The notes beneath the pieces were generated by a model, which saw only the letters and a program-made list of their open reading frames with translations, was not told where the DNA came from and did not search any database. Shown piece by piece: positions 45,326 to 54,976 of a stretch of DNA of 64,000 nucleotides (position 1 is its first letter; every line of letters begins with the position of its first letter). The position numbers were made by a program, and so were the translations under genes. Origin of the DNA: Amycolatopsis sp. EV170708-02-1 (lineage in GTDB: Bacteria; Actinomycetota; Actinomycetes; Mycobacteriales; Pseudonocardiaceae); NCBI RefSeq assembly GCF_022479115.1, contig NZ_CP092497.1:3286001-3350000 (forward strand), in the 5' to 3' direction.

Positions 45326-45343
45326 CAACCGACTTAGGTTGCT

Positions 45344-45386
45344 GAAAGGGCCCTTCACCGCATGACACGCGGTGAAGGGCCCTTTC
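45344..45386. terminator. Inverted repeat terminator identical in arm to 6940-6982
   Basis: Arms GAAAGGGCCCTTCACCGC at 45344-45361 and complement at 45369-45386. It lies between two convergent genes. Confidence 0.75.
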
Positions 45387-45414
45387 GCTGCGTCCAACGC
45401 GGGGAAAGTCCCCT

Positions 45415-47715
45415 TCAGCGCATCTGCGGGAAGTCCCCGAACAGCGATCCCTGCTCGCCCCAAGGATTCGTCGGGCGGGGACGGCCGAGACCGGCGGCCA
45501 TCGCGACGGCGTTGTCCCATTCGGCGTCGACGACGTAGTCCGTGTGCTTGAGGACGCCGGGCGCCCAGCGGTGCCGTCCGGTCGGCCCGCGCATCGGGTC
45601 GGGCAGCCAGTGATCGCCGCCGAGCACCAGGACACCCTGCTCGTCGGGCTCGGCGGCCAGCGGTCCGGTGCCGCCGCCGGGCAGGTAGCCGTCGCCCAGC
45701 AGTTTCCCGCCCACCACGCGATGCCGCCACGTCGTGACGCCGCCGCCGAAGATGTCCGTGCCGCGGCACAGCGCCCGCCAGCGGCCGTCGAGACCTTCGT
45801 ACAGCCCGGCCAGCTGCTTCTGCGGCAGCATCGCCGGGAAGGCGCGCTGATAACCCCATTGCAGTGGTGAACCCGCGGTCAGCAGCCCGACGCGGTCGCG
45901 GTCCTCCGGCGGGAGATCGGCGAGCACGCGCGCGGCGGCGAGCACGGTCAGCAGGCTGCCGAGGTTGTAGCCGGACAGCACGACCCGCGTGCCGGGGTCG
46001 GCCAGATGTTCCTTGACGCGGTCCGCGAGTTCCGGGACGACCCGGAGCGCGTAACTCGGCGGGACGGTCGGATGGGCGGCACGCGGCCAGAAGCACACGA
46101 GATCCGCCAGCGCGCCGAGGTGACGGCTGCGTTTGGGGGTCGTCGCGGCGGCGAACACGACGCGCAGCAGCCCCGCCGCCATCGCGCCCAGCGCGAACAC
46201 GCCGATCGCGGAGATCGGCTTGGACCAGTCGCCCAGCGGGCCGAAACCGAAGCGCAGCACCAAGAGCCCGCCGCCACCGGCCGCCATCGCGAGCGCCACC
46301 GTGAGCGCGAGATGGTGCAGATGCTTGCGTTCCCACGAGGCACGGGCCCAGACCCGGGCGGCCTCCTCTTCCTGCGCCTTGCCGATTTCCATGAGCGCGA
46401 CGATCTTCGGGACGCCGCGGCGCAGCCGTCGCAACGGGACGGCGACCGCGAAGCCCAGCACGCCGAGCACGAGGGCGAGCGCGAGACCGGCGCCCCACAG
46501 CACGGTCACCAGGGAGTACGTGTCGGGCAGCCGGAGCTCGCTCGCGCCGACCAGCTGCCGCAGCGCGACCGCGAGCCCCGCGCCGAAACCACCGCCGAGC
46601 AGTCCGGCCAGCGCGACGACCGGTGCCGCGGCCCAGCCGCCGAGCCAAGGCCGCAGCCGGTGGGGCAGGTGTTTCCAGGTCGGGCGGCCGAGCAGGGCCG
46701 CCGGGACGAGCATCAGCGCGAACAGCACGGTGACCGTGACCATCGCCGCGCCCAGCGCTTCGACCGTCCCGTCCGCTCCGCCGAGCCCGCCGCCCGGCAG
46801 CCCCGCGGGCAGCGGAGTCCGGCGCACGACGGCGACCCCGACCAGCGCGACGGCGAACGTGATCAGCCCGCCCCGGATCACCGGCCCGGCCGAGAAACCG
46901 ACCGTCGAGGCCACCAGCGCGGCGAGGACGAGCGCCAGCGCGCAGATCCAGACGACCAGGTCGAAGGTCGCGGACGGCAGCCGGAACGGCCCGCCGAGCA
47001 ACGGAAGCGCGACACAGGTCAAGGCGGCGACGGTGTGCAGCGTGCGCAGACCCGGCGTCCGCGGCAGGTCCTGCGGTTGCAGGGGGCTCGAACTGTGGGC
47101 GCGGTGCACCCTGTCCCGCGAGCGCCAGTCCGACGAGGGGATCCGGTCGAGCACGAAGATCAGCACCAGCAACGGCAGCACACCGATCGCCGTCCGCAGC
47201 GGCGCGAAGTCCCGCAGGAACGACGGCGCTCCTTCGAGGCAGGTCGAACCCGGCGCGAGGCACTGCGCGGCGAAAAGGTCGAGCGAGACCACCGCGAGCT
47301 GGCTGATCAGCAACATCGTCAGCAGCAGCGACGCCACCCGCAGCAGCCCCCGGCAGGCTCCGCCGAGCAGCGCCGCGGACCGCCTGCCTTCCGGGACCGG
47401 CGGCAGCATCCAGTGCGCGACGTTCGCCAGCGAGAACGGGAACAGCAGCGCCCAGGTGGCCTTCGCCGCGCCCCCGGAGGTCATTCCGCTCCACAGGTAG
47501 CCTTCGAGGATGCGCGGGATCGAACGGCCGAGCGCGGGCAGCACCGGACCGGGAGCGGGACGGCGCAGCCGGTCCGACGGCCGGATCAGCCTGCCGACGC
47601 CGTCGCCCGCGACGTCGACCACCGACGTCGAATCCAGCAGGCTTTCACCGCTCGTGCCCACTAGCCCGGGTACGCGTATTTCGACGACGCGGGTATCGGG
47701 ACCCGGCATGACCAC
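45415..47715 (-). CDS. Large membrane protein with C-terminal alpha/beta-hydrolase-like domain
   Basis: 766 aa. About 12-14 membrane spans occupy residues 95-505. The C-terminal 230 residues look like an alpha/beta hydrolase: VVLSGYNLGSLLTVLAA is a nucleophile elbow, but Asn sits where Ser is expected, while DHWLP and the late HTDYVVDAEWD segments could supply His and Asp. A dead or altered hydrolase is implied. GTG 47715 has GGAGG upstream. No family name known to me; the architecture suggests a lipid-handling or envelope protein. Confidence 0.72.
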   Translation of the reverse strand: MVMPGPDTRVVEIRVPGLVGTSGESLLDSTSVVDVAGDGVGRLIRPSDRLRRPAPGPVLPALGRSIPRILEGYLWSGMTSGGAAKATWALLFPFSLANVAHWMLPPVPEGRRSAALLGGACRGLLRVASLLLTMLLISQLAVVSLDLFAAQCLAPGSTCLEGAPSFLRDFAPLRTAIGVLPLLVLIFVLDRIPSSDWRSRDRVHRAHSSSPLQPQDLPRTPGLRTLHTVAALTCVALPLLGGPFRLPSATFDLVVWICALALVLAALVASTVGFSAGPVIRGGLITFAVALVGVAVVRRTPLPAGLPGGGLGGADGTVEALGAAMVTVTVLFALMLVPAALLGRPTWKHLPHRLRPWLGGWAAAPVVALAGLLGGGFGAGLAVALRQLVGASELRLPDTYSLVTVLWGAGLALALVLGVLGFAVAVPLRRLRRGVPKIVALMEIGKAQEEEAARVWARASWERKHLHHLALTVALAMAAGGGGLLVLRFGFGPLGDWSKPISAIGVFALGAMAAGLLRVVFAAATTPKRSRHLGALADLVCFWPRAAHPTVPPSYALRVVPELADRVKEHLADPGTRVVLSGYNLGSLLTVLAAARVLADLPPEDRDRVGLLTAGSPLQWGYQRAFPAMLPQKQLAGLYEGLDGRWRALCRGTDIFGGGVTTWRHRVVGGKLLGDGYLPGGGTGPLAAEPDEQGVLVLGGDHWLPDPMRGPTGRHRWAPGVLKHTDYVVDAEWDNAVAMAAGLGRPRPTNPWGEQGSLFGDFPQMR

Positions 47716-47801
47716 GGTGAAGGCCTCCAAACCGTTTCAGTGGGGACTGAACCGACAACGGTACTGTTCCGATGTCATCCAACCTTGGAGGAAGCGCGCA
47801 T

Positions 47802-49274
47802 ATGACCCCCGAAAGCGTTGCCAAGCGGCACGACACCCGCAACGGCATCGAGTTCGCCGTCGCCGATCTCGAGGCCGCCGAGTTCGGCCGCAAGGAGATC
47901 CGCCTCGCCGAGCACGAGATGCCGGGCCTGATGGCGCTGCGCCGCGAATACGCCGAGGTGTATCCCTTGCGGGGAGCCCGGGTTTCGGGCTCGCTGCACA
48001 TGACGGTACAGACCGCGGTTTTGATCGAAACCCTCGTCGCGCTGGGTGCCGAGGTGCGCTGGGCCTCCTGCAACATCTTCTCCACCCAGGACCACGCGGC
48101 CGCGGCGATCGTCGTCGGCCCGCACGGCACCCCCGAGGAGCCCAAGGGTGTTCCGGTGTTCGCCTGGAAGGGCGAGTCGCTGGAGGAGTACTGGTGGTGC
48201 ACCGAGCGGATGCTCACCTGGGACGGTGAAGGTCCCAACATGATCCTCGACGACGGCGGCGACGCCACCATGCTGGTGCACAAGGGAACCGAGTACGAGA
48301 AGGCCGGTGTGGTGCCCACGCCGGACGAGGACACCTCGGACGAGTTCCGTGTGTTCCTGCAGCTGCTGAGCGCCTCGGTCGCGGCCGACACCGGCAAGTG
48401 GACCAAGATCGGCGAAGGCGTCCGCGGGGTCACCGAGGAGACCACCACCGGCGTGTTGCGGCTCTACCAGCTCGCCGCGGCCGGTGAGCTGCTGTTCCCG
48501 GCGATCAACGTGAACGACGCGGTGACCAAGTCGAAGTTCGACAACCGCTACGGCATCCGGCATTCGCTGATCGACGGCATCAACCGCGGTACCGACGTCC
48601 TCATCGGCGGCAAGGTCGCGGTCGTCTGCGGGTACGGCGACGTCGGCAAGGGCGCCGCGGAATCGCTGCGCGGCCAGGGCGCGCGGGTGATCGTCACCGA
48701 GATCGACCCGATCTGCGCGCTGCAGGCGGCGATGGACGGCTACCAGGTCAAGAAGCTGGAGAACGTCCTCGGCGAGGCCGACATCATCATCACGACCACC
48801 GGGAACAAGGACGTCGTGCTCGTCGAGCACATGGCGAAGATGAAGCACCAGGCGATCCTGGGCAACATCGGCCACTTCGACAACGAGCTCGACATGGCGG
48901 GCCTGCAGCGTTACCCGGGCATCCGGCGCATCACCATCAAGCCGCAGGTCGACGAGTGGGTCTTCCCCGACGGCAAGAGCATCATCGTGCTGTCCGAGGG
49001 CCGCCTGCTGAACCTGGGCAACGCGACCGGGCACCCGTCGTTCGTGATGTCGAACAGCTTCTCCAACCAGGTGATCGCGCAGATCGAGCTGTTCACCAAG
49101 CACGAGGAGTACGACAAGGAGGTCTTCCGCCTTCCGAAGAAGCTCGACGAGAAGGTCGCGAAGATCCACCTCGACGCGCTCGGCGGTGAGCTCACGAAGC
49201 TGACCAAGGAGCAGGCGGAGTACATCGACGTGGACGTCGAAGGTCCGTTCAAGACCGACCACTACCGGTACTGA
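47802..49274 (+). CDS. sahH: S-adenosyl-L-homocysteine hydrolase
   Basis: 490 aa NAD-dependent enzyme. Substrate motifs [13 protein letters not shown] and [16 protein letters not shown] at the N-terminal domain, Rossmann GYGDVGKG near residue 280, and the C-terminal KTDHYRY that crosses to the neighbour active site. It hydrolyses SAH to adenosine and homocysteine, keeping methylation going. ATG 47802 is chosen for GGAGGAA; an upstream in-frame ATG (47772) is less likely. Order matches Rv3248c. Confidence 0.96.
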   Translation: MTPESVAKRHDTRNGIEFAVADLEAAEFGRKEIRLAEHEMPGLMALRREYAEVYPLRGARVSGSLHMTVQTAVLIETLVALGAEVRWASCNIFSTQDHAAAAIVVGPHGTPEEPKGVPVFAWKGESLEEYWWCTERMLTWDGEGPNMILDDGGDATMLVHKGTEYEKAGVVPTPDEDTSDEFRVFLQLLSASVAADTGKWTKIGEGVRGVTEETTTGVLRLYQLAAAGELLFPAINVNDAVTKSKFDNRYGIRHSLIDGINRGTDVLIGGKVAVVCGYGDVGKGAAESLRGQGARVIVTEIDPICALQAAMDGYQVKKLENVLGEADIIITTTGNKDVVLVEHMAKMKHQAILGNIGHFDNELDMAGLQRYPGIRRITIKPQVDEWVFPDGKSIIVLSEGRLLNLGNATGHPSFVMSNSFSNQVIAQIELFTKHEEYDKEVFRLPKKLDEKVAKIHLDALGGELTKLTKEQAEYIDVDVEGPFKTDHYRY

Positions 49275-49283
49275 CCGCTACCA

Positions 49284-49335
49284 GGCCTCGTGAGTGGCGA
49301 GGACGGTTCTAACCGTCCTTACCACTCACGAGGCC
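49284..49335. terminator. Double-stem inverted repeat terminator
   Basis: GGCCTCGTGAGTGG pairs with CCACTCACGAGGCC, and an inner AGGACGGTT/AACCGTCCT pair fills the centre: a 52-nt near-complete palindrome 9 nt after the sahH stop, between convergent genes. Confidence 0.75.
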
Positions 49336-49342
49336 CGAGGCG

Positions 49343-50338
49343 CTACTGCCACTCCACCTCGATGCCGGCCAGCCCCGGCCCGGCGTCGACGAAGAAACCG
49401 CTGGTCACCCCGCCCATGTCGAGCGGCAGCTCCTCGGACTCGACGGGCACGGCGTCGTCCCGCGTCCGGAACTGCCGGGTGCAGCGGGCGGGCAGCGCGC
49501 CGAGCGCGAACTTCAGCTGCACCAGGTAGCTGGCGCACTGGTCCCGCAGCATCCGGAAGTACCCGGGCGAAGCGGTGCCGGAGTCGTCGCGGACCTCGAA
49601 GCAGAACACGTGGATCTCGCCCTCGGCGAGCTTCCGGTCGAAGAGCAGCTCGGTGGCCATCGTCTCGGCGTCGGCGTTGCGCCGGATCCGGCCGACGCGG
49701 CAGCCCTCGGCGGTGATCAGCTCGACGTCGCCGATGTTGCAGCCGGGGTCGCCGTTGTAGACGGTGACGTACCGGTCCGGGCCGTGGCGCCGCGCCCGGC
49801 ACACCAGCCGGGTCTGGAGGCCGACCTGCCGGTGCGCGGCGTCGAAGGTGATCGTGTCGTGCACCGCGAGCATCTCGAGGTCGGCGTTGTAGCGGTTGGA
49901 CGACGGGTACGCGCCCAGCTCGGCCAGCAGCTGGTCGACGATCGAGCCCATGTCGCCGGACCGGATGTCGTGGAACGACGCGGCCATCTGATGCCCGCGC
50001 GCCCGCGCCGTCCGCGGCCCGATCAGCACGACCAGCGCGTCCGCGGGCAGCTGTAGCACCGATTCCAGCGCGCGTACCGCCGGGAGCGCCTTGGGTACCT
50101 CCGGCTGGCGCAATCCGCGCTGCCAATAGCTCAACGTCGACTGTCCGATTTGGACACCGCGGAGCCCGAGGTGGGCGCGGAGCCGCGCGAGGGACAGGCC
50201 GCGGTAGGCGATCGCCTGCCGGAGCGCGTGGTGGAATTCGCCGCTGCGGAGGGCCTCGACGAGCTCCTTGGGCAAGGCTTCGAGCGGTTGACGGCGCGTG
50301 CCGTCGATGATCGTCGGGGTGTCCCCGTCTCGTGTCAC
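49343..50338 (-). CDS. XRE-family HTH regulator with large C-terminal domain
   Basis: 331 aa. HTH from about residue 35 to 110 (SLARLRAHLGLRGVQIGQSTLSYWQRGLRQPEVPKALP), a helix-turn-helix with an unusually long scaffold, followed by a roughly 200-residue effector domain (YVTVYNGDPGCNIGDVELITAEG). GTG 50338 is favoured by GGGA 6 nt upstream; earlier starts at 50353 or 50383 remain open. It is divergent from the peptidase pair, and GTGAAC repeats upstream of its start look like its operator. Confidence 0.8.
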   Translation of the reverse strand: MTRDGDTPTIIDGTRRQPLEALPKELVEALRSGEFHHALRQAIAYRGLSLARLRAHLGLRGVQIGQSTLSYWQRGLRQPEVPKALPAVRALESVLQLPADALVVLIGPRTARARGHQMAASFHDIRSGDMGSIVDQLLAELGAYPSSNRYNADLEMLAVHDTITFDAAHRQVGLQTRLVCRARRHGPDRYVTVYNGDPGCNIGDVELITAEGCRVGRIRRNADAETMATELLFDRKLAEGEIHVFCFEVRDDSGTASPGYFRMLRDQCASYLVQLKFALGALPARCTRQFRTRDDAVPVESEELPLDMGGVTSGFFVDAGPGLAGIEVEWQ

Positions 50339-50375
50339 CGCTCGTCCCTTCACCAGACCAGTGTGTGCGCTGAGC

Positions 50376-50417
50376 GTGAACACCGCGGAACGTTCACGTT
50401 AGCAGCGCACTGTGAAC
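50376..50417. promoter_or_regulatory. GTGAAC dyads, putative XRE operator
   Basis: GTGAAC at 50376-50381 and GTTCAC at 50392-50397 form a dyad with a 10-bp centre, with one more GTGAAC at 50412-50417. They cover the region just upstream of the XRE start and face the divergent peptidase gene. Confidence 0.5.
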
Positions 50418-50582
50418 ACTACGTCCCCCGTTCGGGGTTGTTGACCCCGGAAGAGTGACCGTTCCGGGGTGTGGAAACGCCCCGGAACGGTCCGTTCCGC
50501 CGAGTGCCCATCTTGCTCTGTGTGAGCCTGCTGTTCACCGTTGTGACCACATTGGTTCGCCATGGTGACCAGGAGGCCCGTC

Positions 50583-51157
50583 GTGCCTGTGTTCTCGAGG
50601 AGGGTTTGCGCCGCTGGCGCCGCGAGTCTCGTGGCGTGGCTGGCGATCCAGACCCCGGCGAGCGCGCTGCCATCGGCGCCCGCCCGCCAGCACCCCATCG
50701 CCATGCAGGCGCAGGAGAAGTCCCAGTGGTGCTGGGTGGCTTCCGGCAACACCATCGCGGCACACCACGGCGTGACGGTCACCCAGAACGAATTCTGCCG
50801 GATCGCCCATGCCGAGCGACGCCGGGAGTGCGCCGACAAGCCGGGAACGCTCGGCGACGTCCGGCGCGCCTTCGGCAAGCTCGACTTCTCGGCCCCGGGG
50901 AATTACCTCAAGGGCCGCATCCCCTTCGCCGCCGTCCAGGCGCAGACCGGCGACGGCAAGCCCGTCCAGACGCGGGTCGGCTGGGCCTCGGGCGGCGGCC
51001 ACATGCATGTCCTCTACGGCTCGGACGCCGGCCGGAAGTGGGTCTCGTGGGGGATCCACTGCCCACCGGCAGCCGCTACAACTGGTCGACCTACGACTTC
51101 TATTCGGCCAACAAGTCCTTCACCTGGACCCATACCCTCACCGGGATCCGGCGATGA
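50583..51157 (+). pseudogene. Papain-like (C39/C70-like) secreted cysteine peptidase, frameshifted
   Basis: GTG 50583 with AGGAGG 6 nt upstream gives a signal peptide (SRRVCAAGAASLVAWLAIQTPASA) and a peptidase with SQWCWVASGNTIAAHHG (nucleophile Cys) and GGHMHVLYG (catalytic His). At the run of five G at 51049-51053 the frame must shift by one base: inserting one G restores PLPTGSRYNWSTYDFYS and the stop TGA 51155-51157, which overlaps the ATG of the next gene. As read, the frame runs out of phase and the C-terminus is lost. Real mutation or assembly error cannot be separated here; both active residues precede the shift. Confidence 0.75.
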
Positions 51158-51921
51158 GCGCGCGGCGGTTCCTCGGGCTCGCCGGGCTGGTCGCGGTCGC
51201 GCTGCTGATCTCGGCACCCGGTGCGCGCGCGGACCAGCTGTCGGGTGAAGATCTCGCGGCCGCGAAGGCGGCTGCCGACGACCCCACGCTGCGTGCTGAA
51301 CTCGGGCGCTTCTTCGCACAGACGGGTGGTTCGAGCCACGCGCCGTCGGTGAGCGTCGTCGACGAATCCTTCCCGGTTTACGAGCTTTCGAGGGACTTCG
51401 TCGCCGGTGACGGCGCGATCGCCGGACGGCTCGCCTACGTCGCGGTGCCGGTGACGGCGTCCGACGGGCGGACCGCGACCGTGTGGTCGGTCCGCGGCGA
51501 CGACGGCGCCTGGCGCGTCGGCAACATCGCTTCGGGCGATCGGGAAAGCGAACTGGCGCGGCGGTTGCCCGCCGGAGCGACGCTGCTCCACGAACCCCAG
51601 GTCGACGCCTGGTACGCGCTGCGCGACGGCCAGGTGACCCTGCTCGACTCGGGTGCCAGCGGCTCCGCGACCGGTGCTTCGGCCACCCTCGCGGAGTATC
51701 AGAAGACCGTCTCCGGCCGCTACGGCGACATGCTCGCGAGCTCGCCGTACGCCCAGGAGGGCAAGGCCGGTGGCTACAACGCCCAAGTGATGCCCCGCGG
51801 CGACGGCGGCCCCGCGCCCGACGCGCAGGACACCGGGTTCGTGCCGCTGCTGATCTTCGGCGGCCTGCTCCTCATCGGTGTCGCCGGCTTCTTCCTGCAC
51901 TCGAAGAGGCGCGTCCCCTAG
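51154..51921 (+). CDS. Secreted, membrane-anchored protein paired with the peptidase
   Basis: 255 aa. ATG 51154 overlaps the restored stop of the peptidase by 4 bp. Signal peptide (MSARRFLGLAGLVAVALLIS), a mature domain with DESFPVYELSRDFVAGDGAI and VWSVRGDDGAWRVGNIASGDRE, a Ser/Thr/Gly linker and a C-terminal span (FVPLLIFGGLLLIGVAGFFL) with a short basic tail. No family recognised. The coupling suggests it works with the cysteine peptidase, for instance as its inhibitor, substrate or anchor (inference). Confidence 0.75.
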   Translation: MSARRFLGLAGLVAVALLISAPGARADQLSGEDLAAAKAAADDPTLRAELGRFFAQTGGSSHAPSVSVVDESFPVYELSRDFVAGDGAIAGRLAYVAVPVTASDGRTATVWSVRGDDGAWRVGNIASGDRESELARRLPAGATLLHEPQVDAWYALRDGQVTLLDSGASGSATGASATLAEYQKTVSGRYGDMLASSPYAQEGKAGGYNAQVMPRGDGGPAPDAQDTGFVPLLIFGGLLLIGVAGFFLHSKRRVP

Positions 51922-52047
51922 CGGACCGGTGGGCCGGACGTGAGCTGACCCGTCTGGCCCGCCGGTCGACCATCGCCCCGTATCCATCCATGCCCCGCCA
52001 CCACCCTCAACGGAACCGCTTCGCGGTGCTCGCCATATTCTGGGTGC

Positions 52048-52692
52048 GTGGGACGACTCGTGGTGATCGAAGGTCTGGACGGCGCGGGCAAGCGCACGCT
52101 CGCCGACGCGCTGACCGGCGCGCTGAACGCGGCCGGGGCGAGCGTCACGTCCATCGCGTTCCCTCGGTACGGCGAAAGCGTGCACGCCGACCTCGTGAAG
52201 GAAGCGTTGCACCGCGGGCACGGCGACCTCGCCGACTCCGTCTACGGCATGGCGATGCTCTACGCGCTCGACCGCCGGGGCGCGGCCGACGAGATCCGCG
52301 CGCGGCTCGGCGACCACGACGTCGTGCTGCTCGACCGGTACGTCGCGTCGAACGCCGCGTACGGCGCCGCCCGCCTCCACCAGGGCGCGGACGGCGAGTT
52401 CGTGCGCTGGCTCAAGGAACTGGAGATCGGCCGGTTCGGCCTGCCGGTGCCCGTCGCGCATCTGCTGCTGCGGGTCACCGCCGACGTCGCCGCCGACCGC
52501 GCGCAGCGCCGCGCGGAGACCGACGCCGACCGCGCGCGGGATTCGTTCGAGACCGACGACGCGCTCCAGAAGCGGTGCTCGGTGGTTTACGACGAGCTCG
52601 CCGCGACGGGCTGGCTCGCGCCCTGGCACGTTCTCGACGGCGTCGCCGGTGTCGACACTCCTGCTCTCGCGACCGCCCTCCTCCGCGATTAG
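52048..52692 (+). CDS. tmk: dTMP kinase
   Basis: 214 aa. P-loop EGLDGAGKRT (residues 8-17) has the mycobacterial KRT form, and DRYVASNAAYGAARL carries the conserved DR-Y motif. It phosphorylates dTMP to dTDP. GTG 52048 start. Position upstream of mtrA matches Rv3247c, but here an 8-kb betaine cassette lies between. Confidence 0.95.
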   Translation: MGRLVVIEGLDGAGKRTLADALTGALNAAGASVTSIAFPRYGESVHADLVKEALHRGHGDLADSVYGMAMLYALDRRGAADEIRARLGDHDVVLLDRYVASNAAYGAARLHQGADGEFVRWLKELEIGRFGLPVPVAHLLLRVTADVAADRAQRRAETDADRARDSFETDDALQKRCSVVYDELAATGWLAPWHVLDGVAGVDTPALATALLRD

Positions 52693-52747
52693 TCCTCTGA
52701 ATGCGGTCCTTGCGTGTGCAACTACCGCATTTCGTCCTCTAAACGCG
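52693..52747. repeat. CCTCTGAACGCG-type repeat, two degenerate copies
   Basis: CCTCTGAATGCGGTCC and CCGCATTTCGTCCTCTAAACGCG follow the tmk stop. Both match motifs in the 13947-14012 palindrome and near 37856-37880. Could be a terminator element for the convergent tmk and Rieske genes. Confidence 0.6.
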
Positions 52748-53834
52748 TGAGCAGCCAGGTGTGGAACTCGCCGATGTGGTGCTCCGACGGCATCAGCACC
52801 CCGCCCCCGCGGTAGGCGCGGGACGCCATCGCGGGCTGGCAGCGTTCGCAGGCGTCGAAGTCCTGCTCGTTGACACGGTGGAACAGCTCCACCGACCGTG
52901 ACACGTCCCGCCCCGACGCCACGACCTCCTCCGAATAGAGCCAGTCGCATTCGACGACCGTCCGGTCCGGCGCGAGCGGATACATCCGGTGGAAGATCAC
53001 GTGGTCCGGCACCAGGTTCACGAACACCTGCGGCCGGATGGTGATCGCGTAGTACCGCCTGTCCTGGTCGGTCGCGACGCCGTCGAGCCGGTCGAAGCCC
53101 GAGCCGCCGTCGATGGTGAACCCCTCCACGTCCTCGCCGAATTCGGCGCCGTGCCCGACGTAGTACTGCGCCGCGTACCCGTCGGCGAACTCCGGCAGCA
53201 CCTCGGTCAGCTCCGGATGGATGGTCGCGCAGTGGTAGCACTCCATGAAGTTCTCGACGATCAGTTTCCAGTTCGCCTTGACGTCGTAGGTGATCCGGCG
53301 CCCGACCGACAGCTTGTCGAGGCGGTACCGCTCGATCGACTCCAGATCGCCCAGCCGTTCGCGCACCGCGCCCTCGACGTCGGCCTCGAACGACGGCGGG
53401 TCCGCGGCGAGACAGACCCACGCGTAACCCAGCCATTCCCGCAGGTGCACGGTGTGCAGCCCGTACTCGGTCCGGTCGATGTCGGGGAGGTTCGCCAGGT
53501 TCGGCGCCGCGATCAGCTTGCCGTCGAGCCCGTACGTCCACGCGTGGTACGGACATTGGAACGCGCGTTTCACCGTGCCGGATTCCTCTGTGCACAGCCG
53601 GGCTCCGCGATGGCGGCAGACGTTGAGGAACGCCCGCAGCCCGCCGTCCCGGCCCCGGCTGACGAGCACGCTCTCCCGTCCTATCCGGACGGTCCGGAAG
53701 TCGCCCGCCGACGGCAGATCAGCCGATCGGATCGCGCAGAACCACCGGCGTTCGAAGATCTTCTCCTGCTCGGCCGCGAAGATCGCGGCGTCGGTGTAGT
53801 AGCCACCACCCAGGGTGGGAATGAGACTCGTCAT
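52722..53834 (-). CDS. Rieske non-heme iron oxygenase, glycine-betaine demethylase type
   Basis: 370 aa. Rieske ligands Cys73, His75, Cys94 and His97 (CRHRGARL and CPYHAW), mononuclear iron site with His201 and His206 in [16 protein letters not shown], then the C-terminal catalytic domain. Adjacent sarcosine oxidase and dimethylglycine dehydrogenase genes point to GbcA-like betaine demethylation, giving dimethylglycine and formaldehyde. Start overlaps the sarcosine oxidase stop by 4 bp. Carnitine or proline-betaine demethylation is an alternative. Confidence 0.87.
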   Translation of the reverse strand: MTSLIPTLGGGYYTDAAIFAAEQEKIFERRWFCAIRSADLPSAGDFRTVRIGRESVLVSRGRDGGLRAFLNVCRHRGARLCTEESGTVKRAFQCPYHAWTYGLDGKLIAAPNLANLPDIDRTEYGLHTVHLREWLGYAWVCLAADPPSFEADVEGAVRERLGDLESIERYRLDKLSVGRRITYDVKANWKLIVENFMECYHCATIHPELTEVLPEFADGYAAQYYVGHGAEFGEDVEGFTIDGGSGFDRLDGVATDQDRRYYAITIRPQVFVNLVPDHVIFHRMYPLAPDRTVVECDWLYSEEVVASGRDVSRSVELFHRVNEQDFDACERCQPAMASRAYRGGGVLMPSEHHIGEFHTWLLTRLEDEMR

Positions 53835-54976
53835 CTCGCGACTCCGGCGAACCTGGCGGGGTCGAACAGGCCGATCGGATGCGCGGTGGTGCCGTCCGCG
53901 ACCAGGTCGGCGAGTATTTCGCCGACCACCGGGACGAATTTGAAGCCGTGCCCGGAGAAACCGCAGGCGACCACCACCCGCTCGTGCGCCGGATGGCGGG
54001 CGATGACGAAATGCTCGTCGGGCGTGTTCGTGTACATGCAGGTCGCCCCGCGCAGGAACGCGCCGGGCAGCGACGGCATCTTCCGCCCGACGAATTCCGA
54101 GATCTCGCCGACCTCTTCGGCGTGCACCGTCCGGTCGATGGTCTCGGGCGTGCAGGTCTCACCGCCGCGGAAGAACGCGACCTTCACGCTTCCGGCGTCG
54201 TCGTGTGAAGGGAAGCCGTAGAACTGGCGGCCGCCCTCGCCTTCCCAGACGTAGATCGGATGCCGCTCGGCCCGGAACGGCGCCGCCCCGCCCGACGGCG
54301 TGAACCAGTACTGGACCTGGCGTTCGACGGTGAACTCGATCCCGAGCTCGGTGAGCAGTTCCGGTGCCCAGGCGCCGGGGCAGATCACCAGCTGGTCCGC
54401 GGTGTAGACGTTCTGCGACGTGCCCACCCGGACACCGGTGGCCGTCTCCCGCCACGACAGGACCTCCTCCTCGTGGTGCAGGTCCGCCCCGGCCCGCGCG
54501 GCGAGCTGGAGATGCGCCGCCACACTGCCTTCCGGCACCACGAAGCCGGCGTTCTCCTCGTACAGCGCGATTTCGTGGTCCGCCGGGTTCATCGTCGGGA
54601 ACCGGCGCCGGATCTCGGCCGCGTCGAGCAGCTCGTGCGGCAGATCCCAGGTCCGCGCGCTGGCCAGGCTGCCCGACACCGTCCGCGAATCGGGACCGCC
54701 GAGCATGATCCCGCCGCAGCGGGTGAAGATCGTCCGGCCGGAGTCCCGCTCGACGCCCTCCCACAGTTCGTGCGCCCGCAGCAGAAGCGGGACGTACGCG
54801 GGATCCTCGAAGTACGCCTGCCGGGTGATCCGCGAGCCGCCGTGGCTGGACCCGAGGTTGTGCACGGGGGCGAACCGGTCGATGCCCAGCACGCGCTGTC
54901 CTCGCCGGGCGAGCCGGTACGCCGCGGCACTGCCCATCCCGCCGAGGCCGATGACGATGACGTCGTAATGGCTCAT
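53831..54976 (-). CDS. Sarcosine oxidase / N-methyl amino-acid oxidase (SolA-MTOX type)
   Basis: 381 aa. FAD-binding [33 protein letters not shown] for the flavin and substrate site, and [13 protein letters not shown], where the Cys is the flavin attachment point. It oxidises sarcosine to glycine. Start ATG 54976 and stop overlap the flanking genes by 4 bp each, so three genes form one translationally coupled unit with the dehydrogenase and oxygenase. Confidence 0.9.
   Translation of the reverse strand: MSHYDVIVIGLGGMGSAAAYRLARRGQRVLGIDRFAPVHNLGSSHGGSRITRQAYFEDPAYVPLLLRAHELWEGVERDSGRTIFTRCGGIMLGGPDSRTVSGSLASARTWDLPHELLDAAEIRRRFPTMNPADHEIALYEENAGFVVPEGSVAAHLQLAARAGADLHHEEEVLSWRETATGVRVGTSQNVYTADQLVICPGAWAPELLTELGIEFTVERQVQYWFTPSGGAAPFRAERHPIYVWEGEGGRQFYGFPSHDDAGSVKVAFFRGGETCTPETIDRTVHAEEVGEISEFVGRKMPSLPGAFLRGATCMYTNTPDEHFVIARHPAHERVVVACGFSGHGFKFVPVVGEILADLVADGTTAHPIGLFDPARFAGVAR

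Noticed and set aside
47731..47801. SAH or SAM riboswitch upstream of sahH
   Set aside because: The 70-nt leader has none of the conserved riboswitch core sequences I could recognise.
50583..51248. Peptidase read straight through to 51248
   Set aside because: The part after 51053 is Arg/Pro-rich and overlaps the next gene; the other frame gives a plausible C-terminus and coupled stop.
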